The notes below the pieces were generated by a model. The model made no database searches. It saw only the letters and a program-made list of their open reading frames with translations, and had not been told where the DNA came from. Positions 38,401 to 45,900 of a stretch of DNA of 64,000 bases are shown here, piece after piece. The stretch's first letter is position 1. Each line of letters opens with the position of its first letter. The stretch spans positions 67,984,379 to 68,048,378 of the forward strand of contig OY755236.1 in NCBI GenBank assembly GCA_963576725.1. Direction: 5' to 3'. Position numbers and translations under genes: made by a program. The DNA comes from Azorinus chamasolen. Its lineage: Eukaryota; Mollusca; Bivalvia; Cardiida; Solecurtidae.

Positions 38401-40916
38401 GATCATCGCGTCTATTTGAAGGCAGATGTCCATATAAGATGCGTAAATTTAAACATTTTCAAGGACAAAACTTTATACTGTTACCGAAGTCAAATTAAAG
38501 GGTGTGGTGGAGAAATGACGACTTAAGTGTTTGGTACATGTATATGTAGCTCTGCGTAAACGTAAACATAATATTAACCTATTTCGCTTTCATTTCTGCC
38601 TATGATTTCGATGAAGTGCTAGTTATTTAAAGCGCAGAGTAAATGCACATAACCCTCAGTTTGTAAATATTGTTAGGCCTGCCCACAGCTACATTAGTTT
38701 TTCACATTTTTGTAATAAATCGTGTGTCTTTGTGGTACTAAGCTGGTTTTGTCTATGTTGAGTGTTCGTATTTACAGGCCGTGCCATATAACTCGTCCCA
38801 ATGGACATCGCGCTACCCACAGATGACCAACTTTGAGTCCAAAAGTCCGAGTGAGCCACGGGGTAAGGGTTTAATTGTTTCGGCATCAAGATGTTTGGTT
38901 TTTGCCATACAAAGTTAGTGTCCAAGGCTTTATATAAACTGAACAGGATCACACCAGGCGCCCCGTGGGGATAGGTGTCTACATTTACGCCAGCCGCTCC
39001 ATGGTGATCGGTGTCTACATGTTCTGAAATCAGATCAGACAGATGGATTTAAATTCTGAAGGGAGGTGATCCCCCGAAATAAAAAAAATGCAACACAAAA
39101 AGAGAAAATTGCAGACTCGGTTTTATTGAGTATGTTCATGAGCAGTAATTGAAAGTGCAACACTACTCACGCCCCCAGCACCGGCTTAAGCGGTATTCAA
39201 TTTTCAGAACAAGAAGTAAGAACAAGAAGTACTGAAATTCATGATCTCGAATGATCAGAAGGTATAAGCTCCTATGAGTTAAAATTAGTTATTGGTTAAC
39301 TTTAAATAAACCGACATAGTAGTAAATAATGTAGACTCTGATCAAACTGTTCATTCAGAAACAGTTAGATCTGGATCTGAACAGTTTGTCCTAGTAAGAG
39401 TGTTTGAAATTGTATTTAACCCTTCGCTTGCTGAATTTTAAAATACATTTCTCTTTCTTTACCCATGCCTTGTTGTATAATAACATATATCTTCACTGTG
39501 TACAAGTATTTCGTTGTGCAATCACGGCTGTGGAGTGCACTGGCTGCACAACCAACTTGTAAATAGTGCAGACCCTGATGAGACAGTTCCTGCAGGAGCT
39601 GTCTCATCTGGGTCTTCACTATTTACAGGTAGGTATATTTACGTTAATAGCAAGCGAAGGGTTAAATCAGAGTAAAACCATAATCAGAGGTTGCTTCTCT
39701 GATGCGACCGCTAGGTAGACTCAAAACAAGTGTACACCCTGTGGTGCGGTTACAATAAAATGCCATAAATTCTAATTCCTGAAATCGACATCATGCCCTA
39801 TTTTCCGTTATGCAATATGTTCAATGCATAATGCCGATGCGTTTTTCATTGTTTTAGACCCAAATGAACTGCAAATAATGTTTGAATTGTTTGCCATAAT
39901 CAGACCCTATACCCAATAGTAGGTGTTTATTTTAAGAGAAGTTTGCACAAGTTTAAAAATTAGCATGCACTATGATAATGGTATCGCTTTTAAATTATGT
40001 TTGAATCGCATACTTAATACTTTGGAACTAAATTCCGTTGTACAACGGTTTCTTTATCAATAAATGCTGATAGACGCAGATGGCTATAGCTTACAGAATC
40101 CTGTTTTTTTCTTATAGGTACGCGGCATTTAAGCAGCAGGCGATAAGTATCGTATGATGTCTTGTCTATTAGACATAATAGAGAAATTTAAACTTCTTAA
40201 ATTTCGAAAATGTCATTTGGCGAGAAAATGTATCGCGAGTAGACACCTGTGATATTAAAAAAGCATACGAACTTAAATCTTGAAGTTTCTAGTCTGGAAA
40301 CTGATTGTCATGTGTTTTCTTTCCACTATGTCAGCAGAATTAATTTACTCTGTCACCGGTCAGAACTTGTGACTGATGATATCCAAACAGTTCGTATGTA
40401 TACAGATGCACATTTTAAACCATACATTTGGTATAACCATCACATTTTATCTCTTGAAGAAAGGTAGGATCTAATGAAATATTACAATTTTGCATTTCGA
40501 CAGAATATAATTATTGTGTCGAATCAGAGAGACAACGCGGTATTTTTTCATAAATGTAAAAAGTGAAATTTAAGGTAGCCCGAAAGGATTCCGTAATATG
40601 TACAGTTTCTGTATTTTGCAACCTCCGTGTCCTAAAACGGAACATAATTAAACAGTGTAGACCCAGATCAGCGAGTTCTTGCACTGTTTGCTTCAAAGAC
40701 TAGTTTGTTCAAATTACATATTAGAACCTGTTCTCTAAGACATGCTAAGATGGTTTGATGTTTTTCTCTTGACGATGCTCATTTGACATGAATACATGTG
40801 CAGGTAACCAGATTTGCAAGAACTTGATCTATATGCGCCCACATCATGTGTTCATCAAGGGGTTGAGTGGTTCTTTGCGGAAGGATTCTTTCTTCAATGT
40901 CACCGATAATGGATTT
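19041..40916 (+). CDS. Gene A: secreted-type right-handed parallel beta-helix protein, 15 visible exons (5' incomplete)
   Basis: Fifteen GT-AG exons join into one protein. It opens with a short conserved lead (TAFKTIHKAVSLLHNP), followed by the linker motifs PIEVFYNGIPMRLARWPNE and GEYYLDRSSGNLYVW. It then has an asparagine-rich coil region (SNHIHHVC, TGRDWTS, RYNIIHNI, TNNVF, GGRDNIVSNN). That order is typical of pectin-lyase-fold beta-helix proteins, including bacterial glycoside hydrolases such as GH141, so a carbohydrate substrate is possible. No catalytic residue is proven. I see no signal-peptide exon, although paralogue B has one. A one-base excess at the exon 8 acceptor would shift the frame. 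The end beyond 40916 is uncertain. Confidence 0.8.
19807..20448. mobile_element. Small foldback-like element with 9-bp tandem-repeat arms
   Basis: The left end ATACGAAAGACCGGCAGTGACATTTCC is mirrored by GGAAATGTCACCGCCGGTCTTTCGTAT at the right. Inside each end lies a long array of a 9-bp unit, ATTTCACGA on the left (to about 20086) and its reverse complement TCGTGAAAT on the right (from about 20266). The 180-bp middle contains half of the GTCTGATCTGGGTCTACTCTGTTTGC palindrome. No clear target duplication. It lies in gene A intron 2; the open frames across it are repeat translations. Confidence 0.8.
21134..21249 (+). CDS. Gene A exon 3 (116 nt)
   Basis: Acceptor TTTCCTGTAG, donor GTAAAT. It encodes VFIEMAQGYNDLASTL and then SQLTIRSLHSREVHV, the first beta-helix rungs. 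It is about 82% identical to gene B exon 3 (32 of 39 residues, counted by eye) and ends in phase 0. Confidence 0.9.
21410..21600 (-). mobile_element. tRNA-derived SINE, reverse orientation
   Basis: On the minus strand the sequence starts near 21597 with GCCCTAGTGGTTA, a tRNA A-box-like word. It continues to GTCGGTTCTATTCCCGATCGGG, which resembles a B-box (GGTTCRANTCC). Downstream, ACTTGCGGTCGGTTGATGGTTACCACCCGG and the following CGTTCGT word resemble a conserved core I recall from bivalve SINEs. The A-to-B spacing and imperfect boxes indicate a retroposon, not a functional tRNA. It is in gene A intron 3. Confidence 0.55.
22195..22379. repeat. Degraded CAGTARAACC MITE next to exon 4
   Basis: It contains GCTTAATGCTGGACGAAAG, TTTTCTGCATTATTTTTGTCCTGC and the terminal GTGGTCGCATTAGAGGGGATTCACTGTA. 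The element ends only about 18 bases before the exon 4 acceptor at 22397, so it may supply part of the intron's 3' end. Confidence 0.7.
22397..22486 (+). CDS. Gene A exon 4 (90 nt)
   Basis: Acceptor TTCTTTTCCAG, donor GTGAGT, phase 0 at both ends. It encodes TGGKQVPSAHFRPVTD and a RLPATARPH end. Gene B exon 4 has the same length and the same TGGKQ(V/I)PS start, with about 60% residue identity. Confidence 0.9.
23172..24664 (+). repeat. GTCCCTACA-family repeat, copy 2, split by a foldback insertion
   Basis: The left part (23172 to about 23308) matches 12889-13018: CATTCGACGCGTTTC, ACAAAACTCATTTGTTTATATGC. The right part (from about 24283) resumes with CTTGATATCGACGATCCC and ends TGTAGGGACTTCCTCTTTA. 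In the 12889 copy the two halves are contiguous (AAAACATCCGTGTGTTTGATATCGCC), which supplies an empty site for the insertion. Confidence 0.75.
23309..24282. mobile_element. Foldback-like element with AAATGC-rich inverted arms (974 bp)
   Basis: The left end ATGCAACGCCATTCTATCATGC is mirrored by GCATGGCTGAATGGCGTTCCAT at the right. The arms share long inverted segments, for example TTGCCAATTGTGTAAATTGCTAGGGAAAGAACCGGAATGTTC on the left and its reverse complement at about 24183-24224. An internal inverted terminus (GGCATTCCATATACGTGTTTATGGAACGCC) lies at about 23761-23790, suggesting two fused units. Open frames on either strand are shadows of the repeated words. Confidence 0.75.
24665..24780. 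repeat. CAGTARAACC-type MITE remnant
   Basis: It contains AAGCGACCATCAAAAAG, GGCAGGTGGTAGCTTATTGCATG and CTTTCTGTGTCATTTTTGTC...ATTAAGCAACCACTTATTTTG. The terminal CAGTA words are lost. Confidence 0.6.
24907..25047 (+). CDS. Gene A exon 5 (141 nt)
   Basis: Acceptor CATCTTTGACAG, donor GTAATT, phase 0. It reads VKVFNLNEAGITIYPDMTSY and then the hallmark APIEVFYNGIPMRLARWPNE, the region before the helix coils in bacterial and animal family members. About 66% identical to gene B exon 5. Confidence 0.92.
25537..25786 (+). repeat. 250-bp TTAACCCTTCGCTTGCT MITE, copy 3
   Basis: TTAACCCTTCGCTTGCTATTC at the left, TTTAGCAAGAGAAGGGTTAA at the right. A full central palindrome, GAGACAGCTCCTGCTGGAGCTGTCTC, is present. 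It lies in gene A intron 5 in the opposite orientation to copies 1, 2 and 4. Confidence 0.9.
25958..26079 (+). CDS. Gene A exon 6 (122 nt)
   Basis: Acceptor CAATTTAACAG, donor GTATGT. It reads EFINIAKVLDGKTGTKFQYN and ends DLWTYGYW-like (ELWTYGYW) with the tryptophan codon split TG/G into exon 7. Same length and phase as gene B exon 6. Confidence 0.92.
26378..26518. repeat. CAGTARAACC-family hairpin core, well preserved
   Basis: CAGGTGGTTGCTTAATGCAGGACAAAAGTAATTCAGAAAGCTCC pairs with the following GAGCTTTCTGCATTACTTTTGTCCTGCATTAAGCTACCACCTG. It is a nearly perfect ~90-bp hairpin. The right terminus GGTGGTCGCATTAGGTTCTTTTTGG has lost CACTGTA. Confidence 0.8.
26585..26670. repeat. GGCTCC palindrome MITE core
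   Basis: AGCAAACAGATCAGACCTTGATCAGACAGCTCCTACAGGAGCCGTCTGATCAAGGTGTACACTGTTTGC folds on itself. The same palindrome recurs across the window (4530-4570, 5305, 20105-20143, 29935, 30235-30300, 31745, 33250, 59655-59725, 61550, 62700, 63960), usually inside TTAACCC-ended elements. Confidence 0.8.
27220..27420. repeat. CAGTARAACC MITE, full length (201 bp)
   Basis: Ends TACAGTAAAGTCTCGCTAATACG and GCGGTCGCGTTAACGATATTTTACTGTA. The centre has CCTATATGAG in place of the canonical stem loop. It is in gene A intron 6. Confidence 0.8.
28027..28078. repeat. (CT)n microsatellite
   Basis: About 25 uninterrupted CT dinucleotides in gene A intron 6. Confidence 0.97.
28335..28435 (+). CDS. Gene A exon 7 (101 nt)
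   Basis: Acceptor TTATGGATAG, donor GTACAT. It reads YWSWADRAVKVHSIDVQSHT and then VNLVQSPYYGLRT, leaving one base (G) for the next codon. Gene B exon 7 has the same length and phase and the parallel YWSWSDMSVKV. An alternative earlier donor after AACCTG (28404) would end in phase 0. Confidence 0.88.
28661..28861. repeat. CAGTARAACC MITE, AAGCGA subtype, full length
   Basis: Begins TACAGCAGAACCTGTCTTAAGCG and ends CGCTTAAGACAGGTTCTACTGTA. The central stem is AGACTCTTATAGCAGTTTTCTGC. Same subtype as 18366-18543. Confidence 0.85.
29085..29266 (-). other. Coding-like exon candidate on the opposite strand
   Basis: On the minus strand an open frame reads YYDDFALDPLFRHVYRLIQF and then continues with mixed, protein-like composition through VEEPEVATLLCVSYVPIV and FIRDEKARMYTG. 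It runs straight into a consensus donor (ACAG/GTATGT) near 29090. I do not recognise the family. Its 5' side abuts a CATGAATATTCATG MITE terminus and no convincing acceptor is visible, so it may be a carried or orphan exon inside gene A intron 7, or chance. Confidence 0.25.
30483..30716 (+). repeat. TTAACCC-superfamily MITE next to exon 8
   Basis: It contains TTACTCTATAAATTTGCC, the GGCTCCTGTAGGAACCG palindrome, ATATATGATTCTACCGTC and the terminal GGAGTAAAGGGTTAA. The element ends 53 bases before the exon 8 acceptor. Confidence 0.7.
30770..30885 (+). CDS. Gene A exon 8 (116 nt, apparent +1 frameshift at acceptor)
   Basis: It encodes GEYYLDRSSGNLYVWISNGN and continues to LSLITDYIE, the classic G-E-Y/W-Y-L-D-R motif of this protein type. 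Donor GTAAGA. Exon 7 leaves one base, so exon 8 should begin GTGAATAT. The acceptor CTATTTCAG is instead followed by GGTGAATAT, which gives an in-frame TGA. One G too many could be a real frameshift, an allele, or an error in a G run. Downstream exons remain open, arguing for recent origin or error. Confidence 0.75.
31010..31200. repeat. CGTCCGTCCACT-type simple repeat
   Basis: Imperfect repeats of CGTCCGTC / CACTCGTCC words fill much of gene A intron 8, ending about 130 bases before exon 9. Similar short runs are at 34500-34580 (GACAGACAGG, reverse sense) and 62416-62432. Confidence 0.85.
31334..31458 (+). CDS. Gene A exon 9 (125 nt)
   Basis: Acceptor TTTAATGTTTCAG, donor GTTGAT. It reads VQTGTANVVFRDFTLEACRK and then NGIHATSVNNIQILDMEIRNT, one full beta-helix rung with the typical N-x-x-I/V-x-D/F pattern. 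Leaves one base. The open frame on the opposite strand (31167-31406) is an antisense shadow. Confidence 0.9.
32033..32125 (+). CDS. Gene A exon 10 (93 nt)
   Basis: Acceptor GTTTCCGTATAG, donor GTACAC. It reads GYSIAITGLNKHCLVSRCLI and then HDGDGGVTIS, a second helix rung. Enters and leaves with one base used in a glycine codon. Confidence 0.88.
32472..32644 (+). CDS. Gene A exon 11 (173 nt)
   Basis: Acceptor ACTAATTCAG, donor GTAAGT. It carries GNVIMDNIIVNYAREAAVGH, AVSVTGVAHSVMYNHIYGGQ and YSAIWFM: coils with N-x-I and G-x-x-H turns. Ends phase 0. Longest exon of the gene. Confidence 0.92.
32815..32945 (+). repeat. 5' part of the GAGCAAATGCTC MITE
   Basis: TTAACCCATTCCCTCATATTGACACC and then AAATGCTCTATTTATCACAATGGTTTCAAA. 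The 3' end is missing after GAAGGAGCATGCCC. Confidence 0.7.
33482..33632 (+). repeat. 3' part of the GAGCAAATGCTC MITE
   Basis: CTCTATTTATTACAATGGTTTCAATATT through GTGAGGTAATGGGTTAA. The 5' half is missing. Together with the 32815 fragment, gene A intron 11 holds two complementary halves from separate insertions. Confidence 0.7.
33899..33994 (+). CDS. Gene A exon 12 (96 nt)
   Basis: Acceptor CCTATTTTATAG, donor GTAAGA, phase 0. It reads GNDNVMESNHIHHVCMNASD and CGALITGRDWTS. The D-C/T-G-A-L/I-x-x-G-R-D-W-T-S signature is shared with many bacterial right-handed beta-helix proteins. Confidence 0.93.
33995..36424. other. Gene A intron 12: simple repeats and palindrome remnants
   Basis: It contains a GACA/GATA-type simple repeat (about 34495-34580), a GATGAGACGCC palindrome copy (about 35158-35222) and a pyrimidine-rich CTCTGTCT patch (about 35385-35490). 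I see no coding sequence. Confidence 0.6.
36425..36553 (+). CDS. Gene A exon 13 (129 nt)
   Basis: Acceptor TTTACTCGACAG, donor GTATTG, phase 0. It reads RGNLIRYNIIHNILRLVPGA, then VRGVMLDDHASGSIITNNVF. R-Y-N-x-I-H and the D-D-x-A-S-G turn are hallmark helix coils that directly follow TGRDWTS. Confidence 0.93.
37104..37263. repeat. CAGTARAACC MITE with one half of the stem deleted
   Basis: TACAGTAAAACCCCTCTAATGCAACC at the left and GTGGTCACATTAGCGGAGTTTTACTGCA at the right. The left GGCAGGTGG...CAGAAAG arm is missing, so the element is 160 bp instead of about 200 bp. Confidence 0.8.
37487..37640 (+). repeat. Tandem triplication of an exon boundary
   Basis: Three ~64-bp units each contain CTTGTATAGAATAAC and CACGTCAACATA-like words. 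The third unit contains the real exon 14 acceptor and first codons (TTGTATATAGAATGACGTTCACGTCAACATAGCC). The two upstream copies (about 37490 and 37551) keep the AG and most of the following 24 bases, so they look like decoy acceptors created by local duplication. Confidence 0.8.
37624..37767 (+). CDS. Gene A exon 14 (144 nt)
   Basis: Acceptor GATTGTATATAG, donor GTAAGT, phase 0. It reads NDVHVNIAGGRDNIVSNNTM and then YDANSSTMQVDSRKVNSQNN. G-G-R-D-N-x-V-x-N-N is a signature late-helix rung. Confidence 0.92.
38778..38862 (+). CDS. Gene A exon 15 (85 nt)
   Basis: Acceptor TCGTATTTACAG, donor GTAAGG. It reads AVPYNSSQWTSRYPQMTNFE then SKSPSEPRG, a loop segment (P-Y-x-S-x-x-W-x-x-R-Y-P) often found after the helix core. 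Leaves one base. Confidence 0.88.
39416..39665 (-). repeat. 250-bp TTAACCCTTCGCTTGCT MITE, copy 4
   Basis: Perfect-looking ends TTAACCCTTCGCTTGCT and AGCAAGCGAAGGGTTAA, with central palindrome GAGACAGTTCCTGCAGGAGCTGTCTC. Same orientation as copies 1 and 2. It is in gene A intron 15. Confidence 0.92.
40804..40916 (+). CDS. Gene A exon 16 (113 nt), last confident exon
   Basis: Acceptor ACATGTGCAG, donor GTAAGT. It reads NQICKNLIYMRPHHVFIKGL and then SGSLRKDSFFNVTDNGF. The frame stays open past the donor to a stop near 41195, so it could also be read through. The open frame on the opposite strand (40779-41051) is an antisense shadow. Confidence 0.85.
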
Positions 40917-41136
40917 GTAAGTATAACAACAACTTGTGTTATGAGTGAAGTCACAAAACCTAATTATCTCACGTGTTCGAACATGCACGCTAAGGCAACT
41001 ATTGCAGACCAAGATCCACTGATCCTGAATGAGCAGCTTGATCATGGTCAATACAATAACTTTCTAAGTCAGTCTTATTTAAAGTTGTCAAATTTATACT
41101 CAATTCACTTACTCAGCTTAACGATTCTATGCAAAG

Positions 41137-41202
41137 GTGAATTCGGATGTCAGAATACTAAGGGTGTCCGAATATGTAGGACACTATTACGATAAGGTAT
41201 AA
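41137..41202 (+). CDS. Candidate terminal exon of gene A
   Basis: After the possible acceptor TTCTATGCAAAG, phase 0 continues VNSDVRILRVSEYVGHYYDK and stops at TAA 41200-41202. An AATAAA lies at 41871-41876. The acceptor lacks a good pyrimidine tract and I know no homologous tail, so this is a guess about how the gene ends. Confidence 0.2.
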   Translation: MNSDVRILRVSEYVGHYYDKV

Positions 41203-41284
41203 TTATACTATATGGTAATGTTGCGACAATTGGACTGTTTTTCAATCACCTTTTGAAATATCCGTGTAAAGCGCCATTATTATT

Positions 41285-41680
41285 AGTATTATACCACATT
41301 TATATAGCGCTCTTTCGCACTGGATATGTGCGTTCAAAAGCGCTTCACATGGATGGAATCACTTATCGGAACGAACCGCATGGTTATCTATCCAGACAAT
41401 GAAGGATATACAATAGATATACAATATATATGATATCACTAGCCGGAAAGAACTACGTGATTGTCTATCCGGTCAATGAAAGATGTGCAAAAGATATACA
41501 ATAGATATGAAATTACTAACCGCAAGGAACCGCATAAACTGTATTAACAAACTTGATACAGACAAGTTGACTGAAAACCATGCTCATCAATATCACAAAT
41601 TAGAATAATCTGTATTAACAAACTTGATACAGAAAGGTTGACTGAAAGCCATGCTCATCAATATCATAAATTAGGATAAA
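41285..41680 (+). repeat. SINE/LINE-tail-like repeat followed by a 71-bp tandem duplication
   Basis: ATACCACATTTATATAGCGCTCTTTCG...TCAAAAGCGCTTCACATGG resembles a widespread invertebrate repeat tail. It is followed by related ATATACAATAGATAT words. From about 41539 a ~71-bp unit with GTATTAACAAACTTGATACAG and CCATGCTCATCAATATCA occurs twice in tandem. Confidence 0.6.
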
Positions 41681-42039
41681 CGGACTGACTGAAAATAATT
41701 CCATTTATATGACTATTGAGTCAACTGTTAGCTTAATATCTTTATTGAAAGCCATTCCTATCCTGAACTTAGTTGCCACTGCACATGACTATTGGCCATG
41801 CTGTTCGCTCATCGACTGGTCGAAAAAGAATTGACCAATCCTTGTAAATGATGGGTTTTTTTCTAAATGAAATAAAACCTTACTTAATGAAGATCAGTCT
41901 AAAAATTCTAAATAAGGACTAACATACACCTGTATATGTGTAAACACTTACCTCGTTGTGAAAATAAATGGTCTGTTCACATTTGGATCTAGTGCAGTTT
42001 TGACAACTTCCGATTCGATCAAGCTTTTGAGAAATTATT

Positions 42040-42120
42040 GAACTCGTGTCAAACAGCTTGGATTTTTGTTTGATGAGACACCGAGTTACTCGGCGTTTCA
42101 CTGGGCTGAAGCTGTTTGCA
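42040..42120. repeat. GATGAGACGCC palindrome between genes A and B
   Basis: CGTGTCAAACAGCTTGGAT...GATGAGACACCGAGTTACTCGGCGTTTCA...GAAGCTGTTTGC. A second, shortened copy lies at about 42598-42655 (CAGTTTGGATCCAGATGAGACGCC...GATCCAAACAG), about 150 bases upstream of the gene B start codon. Confidence 0.7.
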
Positions 42121-42808
42121 AATGCAAACCAAGTCGCGGATTGCAGAATGAGGGCTAAATCCTAATCATTTACTCCATAAATACGCCTTTCTACGCTTTT
42201 TCAAACAGAGTACACCCATATATGATGGTTCTTATTGGAGCCGTGTGATCAGGGTCTGCTCTATTTGCTTATTATATAATATAGATATGATTCTACAGTT
42301 TCTGACACGGTCTAACATTCCAGTTGCTGTGTTATTATATTAATTTAATCTTTAATATTTACGACGTCATTTTTAAATGACTATTGATGGAGTTTTTAGT
42401 TATAGAAACAGCTCCTAAATTTTAACCTATTTATCTACAGCACTTTGGTACATATTAAGAAATCCTAGAGTCATGTTGCTAGCACATGCTATTTTGCTTT
42501 TCAAATCCTAAAGATAAGATGTAATGTCAATATAGAGGTGGATCACGTGTCATCACTTAACTTTCAGTACCTTGCTGGCGACAGTGAAATTACTTTTGCA
42601 AACAGTTTGGATCCAGATGAGACGCCAAGTAACTCAGGATCCAAACAGTTTGTCACTCTGACACTATATGTGAAATGAAACGGAAGAAAATGGTGGTTAA
42701 AAACTAAAGCAGACGACAATATTTGCAGACGACAATTGCTTAGAGTTCAGAAGGTTAAACTAACTTATCTCTGATATACACACGTCCTTGGAAGTTTTCT
42801 GCTCAGTG

Positions 42809-42924
42809 ATGGAGAGCAAGGCTTACATGCGACTTGTACTATGGCTTGTGTCAGTCCAAGCTGCCTTTGCAGTGGGTGTGGTGCACTTATATGTCAGTCC
42901 GAATGGCACTGATACCAATGATGG
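42809..42924 (+). CDS. Gene B exon 1 with signal peptide (116 nt)
   Basis: The start context GCTCAGTGATGG has G at -3 and +4. The exon encodes MESKAYMRLVLWLVSVQAAF and then VGVVHLYVSPNGTDTND, with likely signal cleavage after AFA. The methionine at codon 7 is an alternative start that keeps the signal. Donor GTAAGT; the glycine codon splits GG/G. Confidence 0.9.
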
Positions 42925-45900
42925 GTAAGTTTTGTCGAACATTTCGCTTGTTGAGGGCAACAGTTAAACAAATGCCCTCTTAGGCTATTTTAGACACAAC
43001 TTCTTTGAATAAATCTACTGAAAAAGAGCGTTTACTAGAAAAAAGATTTTGTTATATGCTTTTGAAACCAATGTGGTAAATAGAGCGCTTTCTCCAATGA
43101 CTTTTACAGAGGCGTCAAAAGGTGTCAGTAGGAGGGAATGGATTAAGTCAGTAAGGCCACGGGAAAGTATGCATTCAGGTTGTGTATAGGAGTAGAAAAA
43201 GAACAGATGTCCAACCTGGATAAGGTCAATGCATAGTGTACACCCTGAAGCAAATGAGATCGGAAAAGTTGGCTACTAGTAGCTGGCTACTAGTAACTGG
43301 CTACTTGTAGTAGGAAAACTTGGCTACTAGTAACTGGCTACTAGTAGTAGGAAAAGATGATTACTAGTAGCCAGCTACTAGTAACTGGCTACTTATAATA
43401 GAAAAACTTGGCTACTAGTAACTGGCTACTAGTAGTAGGAAAGGTTGGTTACTAGTAACTGGCTAGTTATAGTAGGAAGCAAGTAGCTGGGTAGATCTAG
43501 TCATATTCAAGCCAACTCAAACGTATTTGGAATTTCTACGAGAGGAGAGTGATTGCTTTCTAAAGATACTGTCGTTATTTAGTTAAATTCACGTAGCTAG
43601 TCAGCTACTCAATTCTTTAAAATGCCGATGAGATATTTTGAGCACAATCTGCTGAAACGAAACAAGTAGCTAGGTAGTTTTATTAAAACAAACGCAATTG
43701 TATGTAGAATTTCGACAAGATGAAAGTGTCTTCTTTCAAAAAATACTGTAGTTACCTTAATTACTTCATGTAGCTAGTCAGCTACTCATACCCTTTGAAT
43801 GTCGGTATGATTTTCTCAGCACTATATTCTGAACGAAACAAGGACCTGGGTACTCAAGTAAACTCAAACGTATATAGAATTTCTACAAGATGAGAGTGCC
43901 TGCTTTCTGAAGATACTGTAGTTACTTTGCTGAATTAATGTAGCTCGTCAGCTACTTGTACATTTATAAAGCCGATGTGATATTCTGACCACAATCTGCT
44001 TAAACGGAACAAGTAGCTGGATAGTTATAGTAAAGTAAACTCAAATACACGTAGAAATTCGACCTAAGGAATGTGTCTTCTTTCTAAAGATACCCTAGTT
44101 ACTTTGCTGAATTCATGTAGCTAGTCAGTTACTCGTACCTTTAAAATGCCGATGTGATATTTTGAGCACAAGTAGCTAGGTAGTTTTATTCAAGCACACG
44201 CAAACGTATGTAGAATTTCGACAAGAAGAAAATGTCTTATTTTAAAAAATACCATAGTAACCTTAATTTCTTCATGTAGCTAGTCAGCTACTCATACCTA
44301 TTCAATGTCGGCATGATTTTCTCAGTACTATATTCTGAACAAAACAAGGACCTAGGTACTAATATTCAAGCAATTTCGACAATAATAGAGTGTCTGCTGT
44401 CTAAAGATACCGTAGTTATCTTAATAACTTCATGTAGCTAGTCAGCTACTCATACCTTTTGAATGTTGGTATAATATTTTCAACACTATATTCGGAAACG
44501 AAACAAGTAGCTGGGTAGTTATAATCATGCAAACTCAAATGTATATAGAATTTCGACTAGGGGAGAGTATCTGCTGTCTAAATATACCGTAGTTATCTTA
44601 ATTATTTCATGTAGCTAGTCAGCTACTTATACCTTTTAAATGTTGGTATAATATTTTCAACACTATATACGGAAACGAAACAAGTAGCTGGGTAGTTATA
44701 ATCAAGCAAACTCAAATGTTTATAGAATTTCGACAAGAGGAGAGTGTCTGCTGTCTAAAGATACCGTAGTTATCTTAATTACTTCATGTAGCTAGTCAGC
44801 TACTCATACCTTTTGAATGTTGGTATACTAATTTCAACACTATTTTCGGATACGAAACAAGTAGTTGGTTAGTTATAATCAAGCAAACTCAAATGTTTAT
44901 AGAATTTCGACAAGAGGAGAGTTTCTGCTGTCTAAAGATACCGTAGTTATCTTAATTACTTCATGTACCTAGTCAGCTACTTATACATTTTAAATGTTGG
45001 TATAATATTTTCAACACTATATACGGAAACGAAACAAGTAGCTGGGTAGTTATAATCAAGCAAACTCAAATGTTTATAGAATTTCGACAAGAGGAGAGTG
45101 TCTGCTGTCTAAAGATACCGTAGTTATCTTAATTACTTCATGTAGCTAGTCAGCTACTCATACCTTTTGAATGTTGGTATACTAATTTCAACACTATTTT
45201 CGGATACGAAACAAGTAGTTGGTTAGTTATAATCAAGCAAACTCAAATGTTTATAGAATTTCGACAAGAGGAGAGTTTCTGCTGTCTAAATATACCGTAG
45301 TTATCTTAATTACTTCATGTAGCTAGTCAGCTACTCATACCTTTTGAATGTTGGTATACTATTTTCAACACTATATACGGAAACGAAACAAGTAGCTGGG
45401 TAGTTATAATCAAGCAAACTCAAATGTATATAGAATTTCGACAAGATGAGAGTGTCTGCTGTCTAAATATACCGTAGTTATCGTAATTACTTCATGTAGC
45501 TAGTCAGCTACTCATACCTTTTGAATGTTGGTATAATTTTTCAAAACTATATACGGAAACGAAACAAGTAGCTGGGTAGTTATAATCAAGCAAACTCAAA
45601 TGTATATAGAATTTCGACAAGAGAAGAGTGTCTGCTGTCTAAAGATACCGTAGTTATCTTAATTACTTCATGTAGCTAGCCAGCTACTCATACCTTTTGA
45701 ATGTTGGTATAATATTTTCAACACTATATACCAAAACGAAACAAGTAGCTGGGTAGTTATAATCAAGCAAACTCAAATGTTTATAGAATTTCGACAAGAG
45801 GAGAGTGTCTGCTGTCTAAAGATACCGTAGTTATCTTAATTACTTCATGTAGCTAGTCAGCTACTCATACCTTTAAAATGTTGGTATAATATTTTCAACA

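Noticed and set aside
40779..41051. Minus-strand open frame of 90 codons.
   Set aside because: Antisense to gene A exon 16 and its open 3' extension; no motif.
43257..43268. The element terminus AGATCGGAAAAG resembles the start of a common sequencing adapter (AGATCGGAAGAG).
   Set aside because: It differs at one base, occurs as exact inverted copies at both ends with a 9-bp target duplication, and continues into element-specific sequence, so adapter contamination does not explain it.
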